Origin: Bacillus mojavensis RO-H-1 = KCTC 3706
GTDB lineage: Bacteria; Bacillota; Bacilli; Bacillales; Bacillaceae
Direction of reading: 5' to 3'
Length of the DNA stretch: 64,000 bases
Assembly (NCBI RefSeq): GCF_000245335.1
Contig: NZ_JH600287.1
Location: 62,001 to 126,000, forward strand
In this document: positions 10,154-19,504 of the stretch, one piece after another
How the letters are laid out: every line of letters starts with the position of its first letter
How positions within the stretch are numbered: the stretch's first letter is position 1
The notes under the pieces: generated by a model
Databases searched by the model: none
The model's input: the letters and a program-made list of their open reading frames with translations, nothing else
What the model was told of the DNA's origin: nothing
Made by a program: the position numbers and the translations under genes

Positions 10154-11130
10154 ATGGCGCAAATGACAATGATTCAAGCAATCACGGATGCGTTACGCAC
10201 AGAACTGAAAAATGACGAAAATGTCTTAGTTTCGGAGAAGACGTTGGTGTTAACGGCGGCGTATTCCGTGCGACAGAAGGATTGCAAAAAGAATTCGGTG
10301 AAGACCGTGTGTTTGACACGCCTCTTGCTGAATCTGGTATCGGCGGTCTTGCCCTTGGTTTAGGCTTAAACGGCTTCCGTCCGGTAATGGAAATCCAATT
10401 CTTTGGATTTGTTTACGAAGTAATGGATTCAGTTTCTGGCCAAATGGCTCGTATGCGTTACCGTTCTGGCGGACGCTGGACTTCACCTGTAACCATTCGT
10501 TCTCCGTTCGGCGGCGGTGTTCATACTCCTGAGCTTCACGCTGACAGCTTAGAAGGTCTTGTTGCACAACAGCCTGGTATCAAAGTTGTTATTCCATCAA
10601 CTCCTTACGATGCCAAAGGACTTTTGATTTCTGCGATCAGAGACAACGATCCTGTTGTTTTCTTAGAGCACATGAAGCTTTACCGTTCTTTCCGTCAGGA
10701 AGTTCCTGAAGAAGAATACACAATTGAGCTTGGCAAAGCTGACGTAAAACGTGAAGGTACTGACCTTTCAATCATCACTTACGGCGCAATGGTTCATGAA
10801 TCATTAAAAGCAGCTGAAGAGCTTGAAAAAGACGGCATTTCTGCTGAAGTTGTTGACCTTCGCACAGTCAGCCCGCTTGATATCGACACAATCATTGCAT
10901 CTGTGGAAAAAACAGGCCGCGCGATTGTTGTTCAAGAGGCTCAAAAACAAGCCGGCGTTGCTGCGAACGTAGTAGCTGAAATCAATGACCGTGCGATTTT
11001 GAGCTTGGAAGCGCCTGTACTTCGCGTTGCTGCGCCTGATACAGTATTTCCTTTCTCTCAAGCGGAGAGCGTATGGCTTCCAAACCATAAAGACGTTCTT
11101 GAAACAGCTAGAAAAGTACTTGAATTTTAA
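10154..11130 (+). CDS. pdhB: pyruvate dehydrogenase E1 beta subunit, frameshift in this sequence
   Basis: The N-terminus ([15 protein letters not shown]) is in the frame starting at 10154. After ENVLV the frame shifts: the run GTTTCGGA (T at 10230-10232) lacks one T needed to read FGEDVG. From about 10282 the second frame is intact to 11130 ([19 protein letters not shown] and the C-terminal transketolase domain). Restored, the protein has 325 residues, the normal PdhB length. E1 beta supplies part of the thiamine site and the E2-binding surface. Loss would cripple pyruvate dehydrogenase, so I read this as a probable sequencing error. Confidence 0.93.
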
Positions 11131-11146
11131 TCAAATTGCATAATCG

Positions 11147-11172
11147 GGAGGGAGCTGAAACGCTTTCCCTCC
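11147..11172 (+). other. hairpin between pdhB and pdhC
   Basis: Stem GGAGGGA/TCCCTCC with a 12-base loop, starting 17 bases after pdhB. It contains AAACGCTTTC, similar to the core of a catabolite-responsive (cre) element. Only an AT-rich stretch follows, no clear T run, so it is more likely a partial attenuator, processing site or regulator site than a full terminator. Confidence 0.4.
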
Positions 11173-11244
11173 ATTATATATGTGTTTTCAATGCTTACGA
11201 TGTAAACTTTAAAATTGCTTAATCAAACTAGGAGGTCGAGAACT

Positions 11245-12574
11245 GTGGCATTTGAATTTAAACTTCCAGATATCGGGGAAGGTATCCACGAAGGCGAAAT
11301 CGTAAAATGGTTTGTCAAGCCTAACGATGAGGTAGACGAAGATGATGTACTGGCTGAAGTCCAAAATGATAAAGCAGTAGTAGAAATTCCTTCACCTGTT
11401 AAAGGAAAAGTATTAGAATTAAAAGTTGAAGAGGGAACAGTTGCAACTGTTGGACAAACGATCATTACGTTTGATGCACCTGGTTACGAAGACCTTCAAT
11501 TTAAAGGCAGCGATGAGTCTGGCGACGCAAAAAACTGAAGCGCAAGTTCAGTCTACTGGTGAAGCTGGACAAGATGTTGCGAAAGAAGAGCGTGCTGAAG
11601 AGCCTGCTAAAGAAACTGGCGCAGGACAGCAGGATCAAGCTGAAGTTGACCCGAACAAACGCGTGATCGCTATGCCTTCTGTACGTAAATACGCTCGGGA
11701 AAAAGGCGTAGATATTCGCAAGGTAACTGGTTCAGGCAACAACGGACGTGTTGTGAAAGAAGATATCGATAGCTTTGTAAACGGAGGAGCACAAGAAGCT
11801 GCGCCGCAAGAAACGGCTGCACCTCAAGAAACAGCTGCTAAACCAGCTGCTGCACCAGCTCCAGAAGGCGAATTCCCAGAAACTCGCGAAAAAATGAGCG
11901 GTATCCGTAAAGCAATTGCAAAAGCGATGGTTAACTCTAAACACACTGCTCCTCACGTAACACTAATGGACGAAGTGGACGTAACAAACCTTGTTGCACA
12001 TCGTAAACAGTTCAAACAGGTTGCTGCTGATCAAGGCATCAAGCTGACATACTTGCCTTACGTTGTAAAAGCTCTTACATCTGCACTGAAAAAATTCCCT
12101 GTTTTAAACACGTCAATTGACGATAAAACAGATGAAGTAATCCAAAAACATTATTTCAACATCGGTATCGCTGCTGACACTGAAAAAGGCTTGCTTGTGC
12201 CGGTTGTAAAAAATGCAGATCGTAAAGCGATCTTTGAAATTTCTGATGAGATCAACAGCCTTGCAACAAAAGCTCGTGAAGGCAAGCTTGCTCCAGCTGA
12301 AATGAAAGGCGCATCTTGCACAATTACAAACATCGGTTCTGCCGGCGGACAATGGTTCACTCCGGTTATCAACCATCCAGAAGTTGCGATTCTTGGTATC
12401 GGACGCATTGCAGAAAAAGCGATTGTTCGTGATGGCGAAATCGTAGCAGCTCCAGTCTTAGCTCTTTCTCTCAGCTTCGACCACCGTATGATCGACGGAG
12501 CGACTGCGCAAAATGCACTCAATCACATCAAGCGTTTACTGAACGATCCACAATTAATTTTAATGGAGGCGTAA
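11245..12574 (+). CDS. pdhC: dihydrolipoyl acetyltransferase (pyruvate dehydrogenase E2), frameshift in this sequence
   Basis: GTG start after AGGAGG. The N-terminal lipoyl domain carries the modified Lys in NDKAVVEI (about residue 42). An Ala/Gln/Pro linker, the peripheral subunit-binding domain ([12 protein letters not shown]) and the catalytic domain ending in [10 protein letters not shown] (active-site HRxxDG) follow. The frame breaks after GDAK at the A6 run 11529-11534; five A would be expected. Restored length is 442 residues, the normal length. The Gln-Glu-Thr-Ala-Ala-Pro linker has a tandem repeat. The break is probably a sequencing error. E2 forms the core of the complex. Confidence 0.93.
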
Positions 12575-12578
12575 TGTT

Positions 12579-13991
12579 ATGGTAGTAGGAGATTTCCCTA
12601 TTGAAACAGATACTCTTGTAATTGGTGCGGGACCTGGCGGCTATGTAGCTGCCATCCGCGCTGCACAGCTTGGACAAAAAGTAACAGTCGTTGAAAAAGG
12701 AACTCTTGGAGGCGTTTGTCTGAACGTTGGATGTATCCCTTCAAAAGCGCTGATCAATGCTGGCCACCGTTATGAGAATGCTAAGCATTCTGATGACATG
12801 GGAATCACTGCTGAGAACGTAACAGTTGATTTCACAAAAGTTCAAGAGTGGAAAACTTCTGTTGTTAACAAGCTTACTGGCGGTGTAGCAGGTCTTCTTA
12901 AAGGCAACAAAGTAGATGTAGTAAAAGGCGAAGCTTACTTCGTAGACAGCAATTCAGTTCGTGTAATGGATGAGAATTCTGCTCAAACATACACGTTTAA
13001 AAACGCAATCATTGCGACTGGTTCTCGTCCTATCGAATTGCCAAACTTCAAATATACTGAGCGTGTTTTAAATTCAACAGGCGCTTTGGCTCTTAAAGAA
13101 ATTCCTAAAAAACTCGTTGTCATCGGCGGCGGATACATCGGAACTGAGCTTGGAACTGCGTATGCAAACTTCGGAACTGAGCTTGTCATTCTTGAAGGCG
13201 GAGATGAAATTCTACCAGGCTTCGAAAAACAAATGAGTTCCCTTGTTACTCGCAGACTGAAGAAAAAAGGCAACGTTGAAATCCATACAAACGCGATGGC
13301 TAAAGGCGTTGAAGAAAAGGCTGACGGCGTAACAGTCACTTTTGAAGTAAAAGGTGAAGAAAAAACCGTTGATGCTGATTACGTACTGATTACTGTCGGA
13401 CGCCGTCCAAATACTGATGAACTTGGTCTTGAGCAAGTCGGTATTGAGATGACTGACCGCGGTATTATCAAAACTGACAAACAGTGCCGTACAAACGTAC
13501 CTAACATCTATGCAATCGGTGATATCATTGAAGGACCGCCGCTTGCTCACAAAGCATCTTACGAAGGTAAGATTGCTGCAGAAGCGATCGCTGGAGAGCC
13601 TGCAGAAATCGATTACCTTGGTATTCCTGCGGTTGTCTTCTCTGAGCCTGAGCTTGCATCAGTCGGTTACACTGAAGCACAGGCGAAAGAAGAAGGCCTT
13701 GACATTGTTGCTGCTAAATTCCCATTTGCAGCAAACGGCCGTGCGCTTTCTCTTAACGAAACAGACGGCTTCATGAAGCTGATCACTCGTAAAGAGGACG
13801 GCCTTGTGATCGGTGCGCAAATCGCCGGCGCAAGCGCTTCTGACATGATTTCTGAATTAAGCTTAGCTATCGAAGGCGGCATGACTGCTGAAGATATCGC
13901 TATGACAATTCATGCGCATCCAACATTGGGTGAAATCACAATGGAAGCTGCTGAAGTGGCAATCGGAAGCCCGATTCACATCGTAAAATAA
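12579..13991 (+). CDS. pdhD: dihydrolipoyl dehydrogenase E3 of pyruvate dehydrogenase
   Basis: 470 residues, complete. FAD-binding [10 protein letters not shown] at the N-terminus, redox-active disulfide [14 protein letters not shown]-binding GGGYIGTE, second FAD site YAIGD and the catalytic HAHPTLGE of the dimerisation domain. It reoxidises the lipoyl groups of PdhC with NAD+ and in B. subtilis also serves 2-oxoglutarate dehydrogenase. Ribosome site TGGAGG sits inside the end of pdhC, so the two are translationally close. Last gene of the operon. Confidence 0.97.
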   Translation: MVVGDFPIETDTLVIGAGPGGYVAAIRAAQLGQKVTVVEKGTLGGVCLNVGCIPSKALINAGHRYENAKHSDDMGITAENVTVDFTKVQEWKTSVVNKLTGGVAGLLKGNKVDVVKGEAYFVDSNSVRVMDENSAQTYTFKNAIIATGSRPIELPNFKYTERVLNSTGALALKEIPKKLVVIGGGYIGTELGTAYANFGTELVILEGGDEILPGFEKQMSSLVTRRLKKKGNVEIHTNAMAKGVEEKADGVTVTFEVKGEEKTVDADYVLITVGRRPNTDELGLEQVGIEMTDRGIIKTDKQCRTNVPNIYAIGDIIEGPPLAHKASYEGKIAAEAIAGEPAEIDYLGIPAVVFSEPELASVGYTEAQAKEEGLDIVAAKFPFAANGRALSLNETDGFMKLITRKEDGLVIGAQIAGASASDMISELSLAIEGGMTAEDIAMTIHAHPTLGEITMEAAEVAIGSPIHIVK

Positions 13992-14007
13992 TAGAGATAA
14001 CATAAAA

Positions 14008-14035
14008 AACAGCCCCGCTTTAAGCGAGGGCTGTT
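14008..14035. terminator. terminator between pdhD and slp
   Basis: Stem AACAGCCC-GCTT/AAGC-GGGCTGTT with A-rich and T-rich flanks. It serves the pdh operon and probably slp, which is convergent. Confidence 0.9.
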
Positions 14036-14040
14036 TTCCT

Positions 14041-14415
14041 TTATTTAGACAGTACATGCTGTAATGGTTTAATAATGTCTTCTTTCTTTTTCACACATCC
14101 CTCTATTTTCACAACGACATGCCGCTGATCAACTACCATGAGAGTAGGGACGGTTTCGATTTCATCTTCCCAGCCTTTCCTATTATCGTATACCTTCATT
14201 TTATCTATTTGATCAGGATAATCCTTTTCTAAATCAAGCAGAGCATCATAATATGACGCCTCTTGATCAATTTGATTTTCATCAGAAAAAAATAGGATTT
14301 GAGTATGATGAATGCTGTCAATTCGGCTTTTTTGTATTGGGTTGATTGTGGAAAGGGTGCAGCCCGATAAAGCAAATACTATCATCAGTATGGGAAATAC
14401 CGCGCGATATCGCAT
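14041..14415 (-). CDS. slp: small lipoprotein Slp
   Basis: 124 residues. The signal peptide ends in the lipobox ALSGC near residue 19. The rest looks like a thioredoxin-like fold (VPTLMVVDQRHVVVKIEG contains the cis-Pro region) but lacks a CxxC redox pair; only one Cys (EGCV) remains in the mature part beyond the lipid anchor. Known as a peptidoglycan-associated-type small lipoprotein gene next to pdhD. Function unknown. Confidence 0.88.
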   Translation of the reverse strand: MRYRAVFPILMIVFALSGCTLSTINPIQKSRIDSIHHTQILFFSDENQIDQEASYYDALLDLEKDYPDQIDKMKVYDNRKGWEDEIETVPTLMVVDQRHVVVKIEGCVKKKEDIIKPLQHVLSK

Positions 14416-14761
14416 CTATCTTCTCCTCTGTATAAACCATAGTAAACTAGTTTTAGTTTATCACGAGTAACCGCGTCATCTGCTTCTTGTTACCTAATTG
14501 TTATATAATTGAAACCGTTTTTAAAGAGAGATAACATTCCTTTAAACCCAATACTCTGAACGCACATTTTATTCATCGCGAATCATTTGCAATTTCGTTA
14601 CACGATTCAAAAAAAGTTCAAGAAAACATGAAATCACCATGTCTTTTCAGCATAAGTATCGAATGAAAGCGTTTGTTATGAAGATGATGATTCATATAAC
14701 CGAAAAGAAAAAACATGTTACATTAAAAGTTTTCAAAATAAATGTGTTATACAGTTTGTTG

Positions 14762-14793
14762 TTGACATTTTAAATGTGACATATTAATATAAT
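14762..14793 (+). promoter_or_regulatory. SR1 promoter
   Basis: Consensus -35 TTGACA at 14762-14767. Candidate -10 boxes are TAATAT (spacer 17) and TATAAT (14788-14793, spacer 20). SR1 is known to be repressed by CcpN and weakly by CcpA. A possible cre-like TGAAAGCGTTTGTT lies at 14664-14677, and another, AAGCGTTTTCA, overlaps the start of the transcript. Apart from this, the 430-base gap after slp holds no gene I can see. Confidence 0.7.
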
Positions 14794-14846
14794 ACCAATA
14801 AAAGAAATTAAGCGTTTTCAAAATTAAAAGAAATGGGGAATGAGAG

Positions 14847-14966
14847 ATGGGTACGATTGTTTGCCAAGATTGTAACGAAGCCATTCATTACTTCGAGGAT
14901 GAGAAGGTTACAACGTTATACGGAACATGCTGCGGACAATGTCAGTGTCCTCTTGATGAAGAGTAA
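14847..14966 (+). CDS. sr1P: SR1-encoded peptide SR1P
   Basis: 39 residues beginning MGTIVCQDCNEAIHYFED and ending in a Cys-rich tail (CCGQCQCPLDEE). The two Cys clusters (CxxC and CCxxCxC) suggest metal binding, but this is an inference. In B. subtilis SR1P binds the glycolytic enzyme GapA and enhances its contact with RNase J1; rnjA lies 9 kb upstream in this window. ATG follows GGGGAATGAGAG. The frame lies inside the SR1 transcript and ends just before its terminator. Confidence 0.92.
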   Translation: MGTIVCQDCNEAIHYFEDEKVTTLYGTCCGQCQCPLDEE

Positions 14967-14970
14967 GAAA

Positions 14971-14995
14971 AAGCATGCGGCTTAGCCGCATGCTT
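14971..14995 (+). terminator. SR1 terminator
   Basis: Perfect stem AAGCATGCGGC/GCCGCATGCTT with a TTA loop and a T tail. It also borders the speA stop and may work in both directions. Confidence 0.92.
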
Positions 14996-15002
14996 TTTGT
15001 AT

Positions 15003-16475
15003 TTATTGAATAGCTTTTTGCTCTTTTATAACTCGAATCATGCTTAGAGTAGAGTCCTCCGGTCCTTGAACTGGAAGTCCGGCATCAATGTTTTTGAAGA
15101 TGTAGCTGATGTTTTCTTCTGTAATAATCTCGCCGGGGATAAAGATAGGAATTCCAGGCGGATACACCATTACAAATTCAGCGATAATCCGTCCTGCTGC
15201 TTCTTTTAATGGAACAACTTCTGTATTCGCATAGAAAGCGTCACGCGGCGTCATCGCCAGTAACGGGATTTCTGGAAGCAGTACCTTTGTCTGTTGATGC
15301 GTAACATCATTTGCTGACATTTGACGCGCAATCTCTTTTAAAGCTTCAACAAGGCGATCCGCATCGTTTTGGCTGTCACCAGGCGTGAAGATACACAAGA
15401 TGTTATAAAGATCTGAAAGCTCTACTTCAATATTAAAGGATTCCCGCAGCCACTTCTCAACATCATGTCCTGTGAGCCCAAGATTTTTAACTGAAATAAT
15501 TAATTTTGTCGGATCATAATTGTAAGCTGCTTTAGAACCGAGAATTTCAGAACCGACACAGTAAATGCCCTCAATTTGGTTCAGACGTTCTCTCGTCTGG
15601 TTGGCAAGCTTCAACGTTTTTTCAGCAAGCTGATAGCCCTCTGTCGCAAGACGTTTTCTGGCGACGTCCAAAGAGGCTAGAAGCAAATAAGAAGTAGACG
15701 TGGTTGTCAGCATGCTGAGTATCGATTGCACTCTGTCTTTAGATACAAGGCCTTCTTTCATGTTTAGGATAGAACTTTGTGTCAGTGATCCGCCTAGCTT
15801 ATGCACACTTGTCGCGGCCATGTCTGCACCTGCCTGCATCGCTGAAAGCGGAAATTGGTCATGAAAATGAATATGAACGCCGTGTGCTTCATCGACCAGA
15901 ACCGGCACATTAAAGGAATGGGCTAATTCTACGATGCTTTTTAAATCAGCAGCTACTCCGAAATATGTCGGGTTGATCACTAGAAGCCCCTTGGCATCAG
16001 GATGTTCACTCAGCGCCCGTTTAGCGGATTCTAGTGTAATGCCGTGAGAGATGCCCAGTTCATTGTCAATTTCAGGATGAATAAAGATTGGGACAGCTCC
16101 GGAAAATACAATAGCTGACATAATGGATTTGTGCACATTTCTTGGAATGATGATTTTATCTCCAGGTCCGCAGACAGCCATCACCATTGTCATGATTGCG
16201 CCGCTTGTGCCCTGAACAGAAAAAAAGGTGTGGTCCGCGCCGAAGGCTTCGGCCGCCAAATCCTGCGCTTCTTTAATGATGCCTTTAGGCGCATGCAGGT
16301 CATCTAATGGTTCAATATTAATCAAATCTATACTTAACGCGTTTTCACCGATAAATTGTCTAAACTCTGGATCCATTCCTGCCCCTTTTTTATGGCCGGG
16401 AATGTGGAATTGAACAGGCTGTCTGCTTGCGTGCTTTTTCAGGCCTGTGTATAAGGGTGTTTCATGTTGCGACAA
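15003..16475 (-). CDS. speA: arginine decarboxylase SpeA (Orn/Lys/Arg decarboxylase family)
   Basis: 490 residues from a TTG start placed 8 bases after AAAGGTGG. A fold-type I PLP enzyme: the cofactor Lys is in TSVHKLGGSLTQSS, and DEAHGVH holds the PLP-binding Asp. It lacks the N-terminal wing domain of enterobacterial inducible decarboxylases, as usual for the Bacillus branch. It makes agmatine, the first step of spermidine synthesis. Formerly called cad. An upstream in-frame GTG would add four residues but has poorer spacing. Confidence 0.93.
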   Translation of the reverse strand: MSQHETPLYTGLKKHASRQPVQFHIPGHKKGAGMDPEFRQFIGENALSIDLINIEPLDDLHAPKGIIKEAQDLAAEAFGADHTFFSVQGTSGAIMTMVMAVCGPGDKIIIPRNVHKSIMSAIVFSGAVPIFIHPEIDNELGISHGITLESAKRALSEHPDAKGLLVINPTYFGVAADLKSIVELAHSFNVPVLVDEAHGVHIHFHDQFPLSAMQAGADMAATSVHKLGGSLTQSSILNMKEGLVSKDRVQSILSMLTTTSTSYLLLASLDVARKRLATEGYQLAEKTLKLANQTRERLNQIEGIYCVGSEILGSKAAYNYDPTKLIISVKNLGLTGHDVEKWLRESFNIEVELSDLYNILCIFTPGDSQNDADRLVEALKEIARQMSANDVTHQQTKVLLPEIPLLAMTPRDAFYANTEVVPLKEAAGRIIAEFVMVYPPGIPIFIPGEIITEENISYIFKNIDAGLPVQGPEDSTLSMIRVIKEQKAIQ

Positions 16476-16660
16476 TTGTTTTCCCACCTTTGTAGTAATA
16501 CCTATGCATATTAGTGTGTATTAAAATCAGTTTCTCAACCGTTTTTTAGACGTAAAACAAATGAATTATATTATGAACTTGAAAGAATGTAAAGAACAAT
16601 TTATGATCAAATGAAGATGCTTTTTGTAAAAGGAAAGCGAATTTATAAGGAGTGAAGAAA

Positions 16661-16927
16661 ATGGAATACCAATATCCCATGAATGAAGATTGGACAACCG
16701 AAGAAGCAGTGGATGTGATTGCATTTTTCCAGCAGGTTGAGCTGGCTTATGAAAAGGGAGCCGATCGTGAAGAACTGCTTAAGGCGTACCGGCGTTTCAA
16801 AGAAATTGTGCCGGGAAAAGCTGAAGAAAAAAAGCTATGCGGCGAGTTTGAGGAACAAAGTACATACTCTCCTTATCGTACGGTCAAGCAGGCGAAGGAA
16901 TCTGACCAGGCAAAGATTAAGATGTAA
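16661..16927 (+). CDS. yktA: UPF0223 family protein YktA
   Basis: 88 residues, [16 protein letters not shown] onward. ATG follows AAGGAGTGAAGAAA; an upstream in-frame start would place the ribosome site inside the gene. Acidic and helical, typical of the small UPF0223 family of Bacillales. Function unknown. Divergent from speA, convergent with yktB. Confidence 0.88.
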   Translation: MEYQYPMNEDWTTEEAVDVIAFFQQVELAYEKGADREELLKAYRRFKEIVPGKAEEKKLCGEFEEQSTYSPYRTVKQAKESDQAKIKM

Positions 16928-16933
16928 AAGGAA

Positions 16934-16961
16934 AAGAGCCGGATGAAAGATCCCGGCTCTT
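16934..16961. terminator. bidirectional terminator between yktA and yktB
   Basis: Stem AAGAGCCGG/CCGGCTCTT with A and T runs on the two sides, 7 bases after the yktA stop and 3 bases from the yktB stop. Confidence 0.88.
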
Positions 16962-16963
16962 TT

Positions 16964-17602
16964 TTATGCTTGTGATACTTTTTGGGTTAAGCGATACAGA
17001 AATGTAAGCTGCTGGAAGGCATCGGCGATTCGCTGCAGAAATTCTTCGTTATTCATACTCAGCACCTCATCTTTTGAAAGCTGTATACCGCATAACAGTT
17101 CGGCTTTCTTTATGGTCTGCAAACGTTCAAACAAAGTCTTGAGTTGTTCCTTGTCCATTTCTGACTGCTTATGGACCCCTGGCTTTGTGTGATCCGCAGA
17201 CCAAACGAAGCTGTCTGGAATGTGATTTGTTACGCTGTCTTGATTCGCTTCAAGCAATTTGCCGTATTCTTCTTTTATAGGGGACTCATAAATGATCGCG
17301 AACCATACAAAAACATGGCTCTCCCACAAGCCGATTTGAAAATGCGGCAGTTTTTTATAGCCTCTTTTGCTATTGGCAAAAGCCACCCAGCTGTCTGCGG
17401 GAGGGTTGACTGATCTTCTTGCATGCTTGGCCACATGGGGGAACATTTCATCTCCGGTTAAAGCAGATAATGTCGGGGCAAAGTGCTCGCCTAGAGCAGT
17501 CAGCTTCGGACGAACCCGCTCTTTTAACACCTCCATGCGCGCGTCTAAGCCGTCTATTGTAAATGTGTGAAAGTCTTCTTCAGTAAAACGCATTTGTGTC
17601 AT
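16964..17602 (-). CDS. yktB: UPF0637 (DUF1054) family protein YktB
   Basis: 212 residues, complete length for the family. Soluble, without signal peptide or membrane segment. The conserved pieces [27 protein letters not shown] and [13 protein letters not shown] are recognisable. No catalytic function is known to me. Ribosome site GGAGGAAAATC before ATG. Monocistronic. Confidence 0.88.
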   Translation of the reverse strand: MTQMRFTEEDFHTFTIDGLDARMEVLKERVRPKLTALGEHFAPTLSALTGDEMFPHVAKHARRSVNPPADSWVAFANSKRGYKKLPHFQIGLWESHVFVWFAIIYESPIKEEYGKLLEANQDSVTNHIPDSFVWSADHTKPGVHKQSEMDKEQLKTLFERLQTIKKAELLCGIQLSKDEVLSMNNEEFLQRIADAFQQLTFLYRLTQKVSQA

Positions 17603-17840
17603 GATTTTCCTCCTTCATTCTAAGTATACATATTTTATCACAGTTAGAACGCGCAGCAAAAAGATGAGCACGCGTTTGAAGAGAGGGGGAATGTGGTAAT
17701 AAACGAATAGGTAAACACACAATTTTCAGAATCATGTTACAGGTAAATAGAAGAATCATAGGATATAAGAAGTATCATTGTTGAATGGCAAAATGGGATG
17801 CTTTTTTAAAACAAATGATCTCTGGAAGGGGCGAAAGACA

Positions 17841-18029
17841 ATGAGGCAAGTTGTGAAAGAGGGATTTAGGGAAGAGAAAAACAACCGTGTAGCTGTCTGG
17901 AGACTAGAGGTTGATTATGAATTGGCAACCCTTTATGAGGCAATGCAAAAGGAAAATGACGAACAAATTGAGCTAAGCAAAAACAAACTTGAACGTCTCA
18001 GAAAAGAATGGATTCGCCTCAACGGGTAA
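17841..18029 (+). CDS. ykzI: small conserved protein YkzI
   Basis: 62 residues (MRQVVKEGFREEKNNRVAVW onward). ATG after GAAGGGGCGAAAGACA. Highly charged, helical, with a Lys/Glu-rich end. Known only as a conserved hypothetical protein in Bacillus. An in-frame ATG 21 codons upstream lacks a ribosome site and was not used. Confidence 0.78.
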   Translation: MRQVVKEGFREEKNNRVAVWRLEVDYELATLYEAMQKENDEQIELSKNKLERLRKEWIRLNG

Positions 18030-18041
18030 AAAGCTATAGTG

Positions 18042-18069
18042 AAAACGAACCGCGTGAATGGTTCGTTTT
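18042..18069 (+). terminator. ykzI terminator
   Basis: Stem AAAACGAACC/GGTTCGTTTT followed by T residues, 12 bases after ykzI. Confidence 0.85.
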
Positions 18070-18166
18070 TACGTGAGAAGGCATATTTTTCATTTTCCTT
18101 GCTTTTTCACTGCCGTTATCAGTATTCTATAAAATAAAGGTCTACATAGAAAAGAGGTACGCATGA

Positions 18167-18964
18167 ATGACAAATTGGACGGAAATTGATGAGACTGCAA
18201 AGAAATGGATAAAAGAAGCAGGCGCAAGAATTAAACAGTCGATGCACGAAAGCCTGACAATTGAAACAAAATCAAATCCGAATGATTTAGTCACCAATAT
18301 TGACAAGGAAACGGAAAAGTTTTTTATTGACCGCATTCAAGAAACCTTTCCGGGGCATCGCATACTTGGAGAAGAAGGACAAGGAGATAAAATCCACTCA
18401 TTGGAGGGTGTCGTCTGGATTATCGATCCGATTGACGGCACGATGAATTTTGTGCACCAGCAAAGAAATTTTGCAATCTCAATTGGTATTTTTGAAAATG
18501 GAAAAGGCAAAATCGGTTTAATTTACGATGTGGTGCATGATGAACTGTATCACGCGTTTAGTGGTAAAGGTGCTTATATGAATGAAACGGAGCTGTCTCC
18601 TTTAAAGGAAACCATTATTGAAGAAGCGATTCTTGCCATTAATGCAACATGGGTGACGGAAAACAGAAGAATTGACCCGGGTGTGCTGGCGCCGCTTGTG
18701 AAAAGGGTGAGAGGAACACGCTCCTATGGCTCTGCCGCTTTAGAACTGGCAAACGTCGCTGCGGGAAGAATTGACGCTTACATTACGATGCGGCTTGCTC
18801 CTTGGGATTACGCAGCCGGGTGTGTGCTGTTAAACGAAGTAGGGGGCATCTATACAACGACTGAAGGTGAACCGTTCACCTTTTTAGAAAATCACTGTGT
18901 GCTGGCCGGAAACCCATCTATACATAAAACAATATTGGAAGAGTATCTTCATGCTGAAAAATAG
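18167..18964 (+). CDS. yktC: inositol monophosphatase family phosphatase YktC
   Basis: 265 residues. The metal-binding motif DPIDGTMNF lies near residue 86 and the second motif WDYAAGCVLLNEVGG near 205, with GEEGQG upstream, all diagnostic of IMPase/SuhB phosphatases. The likely reaction is hydrolysis of myo-inositol 1-phosphate or a related sugar phosphate. Its stop overlaps the start of ykzC, so the two form an operon. Confidence 0.92.
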   Translation: MTNWTEIDETAKKWIKEAGARIKQSMHESLTIETKSNPNDLVTNIDKETEKFFIDRIQETFPGHRILGEEGQGDKIHSLEGVVWIIDPIDGTMNFVHQQRNFAISIGIFENGKGKIGLIYDVVHDELYHAFSGKGAYMNETELSPLKETIIEEAILAINATWVTENRRIDPGVLAPLVKRVRGTRSYGSAALELANVAAGRIDAYITMRLAPWDYAAGCVLLNEVGGIYTTTEGEPFTFLENHCVLAGNPSIHKTILEEYLHAEK

Positions 18965-19406
18965 ACCATTTGAACAGGATGACCTCAGTTGGTTTGAGGA
19001 AATTGCGGAGGCTCATCCTGTTTGGAGAAAGGAAGAGTTTGGGGAAAAAGATGCGGAAAGCTATATGATCTCCTACTCGATGTATAACGGATCATGGCTT
19101 GTATGGGAAAAAGACGGCCTACCTGTTGCCGTCAGCTATCATCTCGAATGGGCTCCTTCCAACGGAAAGCCATGGCTGGGAACAGTGCTGGTTGATCCTG
19201 CTGAAGAAAGAAAGGGGCATGCCAGAGAGATCATTGAACAGATCGGCCAATCGCTGAAGGAAAAACACAGAGCGCTATTTACAGCGGTTCCGATTGACCG
19301 GAATGAATGGATCCGGTTTTTGAGCCAGTGCGGCTTTGAACAGCTCAAGACGGAGAAAGATGAGGCAGACAAGTCATACATGATCATGGTAAAGCCTTTA
19401 GTTTAA
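18951..19406 (+). CDS. ykzC: GNAT family N-acetyltransferase YkzC
   Basis: 151 residues starting MLKNRPFEQDD. ATG overlaps the last 14 bases of yktC, after GGAAGAG. The acetyl-CoA site is in GTVLVDPAEERKGHARE, a GNAT motif A with R-x-x-G-x-A. The C-terminal part (LSQCGFEQL) is the usual GNAT strand. Substrate unknown. Translational coupling with yktC is likely. Confidence 0.85.
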   Translation: MLKNRPFEQDDLSWFEEIAEAHPVWRKEEFGEKDAESYMISYSMYNGSWLVWEKDGLPVAVSYHLEWAPSNGKPWLGTVLVDPAEERKGHAREIIEQIGQSLKEKHRALFTAVPIDRNEWIRFLSQCGFEQLKTEKDEADKSYMIMVKPLV

Positions 19407-19431
19407 GCTGCCGTATACATGACGGCAGCTT
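19405..19431 (+). terminator. yktC-ykzC terminator
   Basis: Stem AAGCTGCCGT/ACGGCAGCTT overlapping the ykzC stop, followed by ATTTTC. Confidence 0.75.
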
Positions 19432-19449
19432 ATTTTCATGCACAAAAAA

Positions 19450-19479
19450 CCTCCCAATCTTTAACCATCGATTGAGAGG
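19450..19479 (-). terminator. yktD terminator
   Basis: Read on the minus strand: CCTCTCAATC, ten-base loop, GATTGGGAGG, then TTTTTTG. A second small stem (CTTGGT/ACCAAG) lies between it and the yktD stop. Confidence 0.85.
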
Positions 19480-19504
19480 CGAGCTTGGTGATGAACCAAG
19501 GGGT

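Larger units (their letters stand above)
14796..15000 (+). ncRNA. sr1: dual-function small RNA SR1
   Basis: The transcript is bounded by the promoter above and a strong terminator. About 205 bases fit, which is the known SR1 length. SR1 lies between pdhD and speA in B. subtilis, as here. It base-pairs with ahrC mRNA and blocks its translation, which affects arginine catabolism. It also encodes the peptide SR1P. The start is set from the -10 box and is accurate to a few bases only. Confidence 0.85.

Noticed and set aside
11821-11860. Repeated Gln-Glu-Thr-Ala-Ala-Pro codons in pdhC
   Set aside because: Normal flexible linker of E2 proteins, not a mobile or regulatory repeat.
12151-12522. 123-codon minus-strand frame inside pdhC
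   Set aside because: Antisense shadow of a conserved enzyme gene, without start signals.
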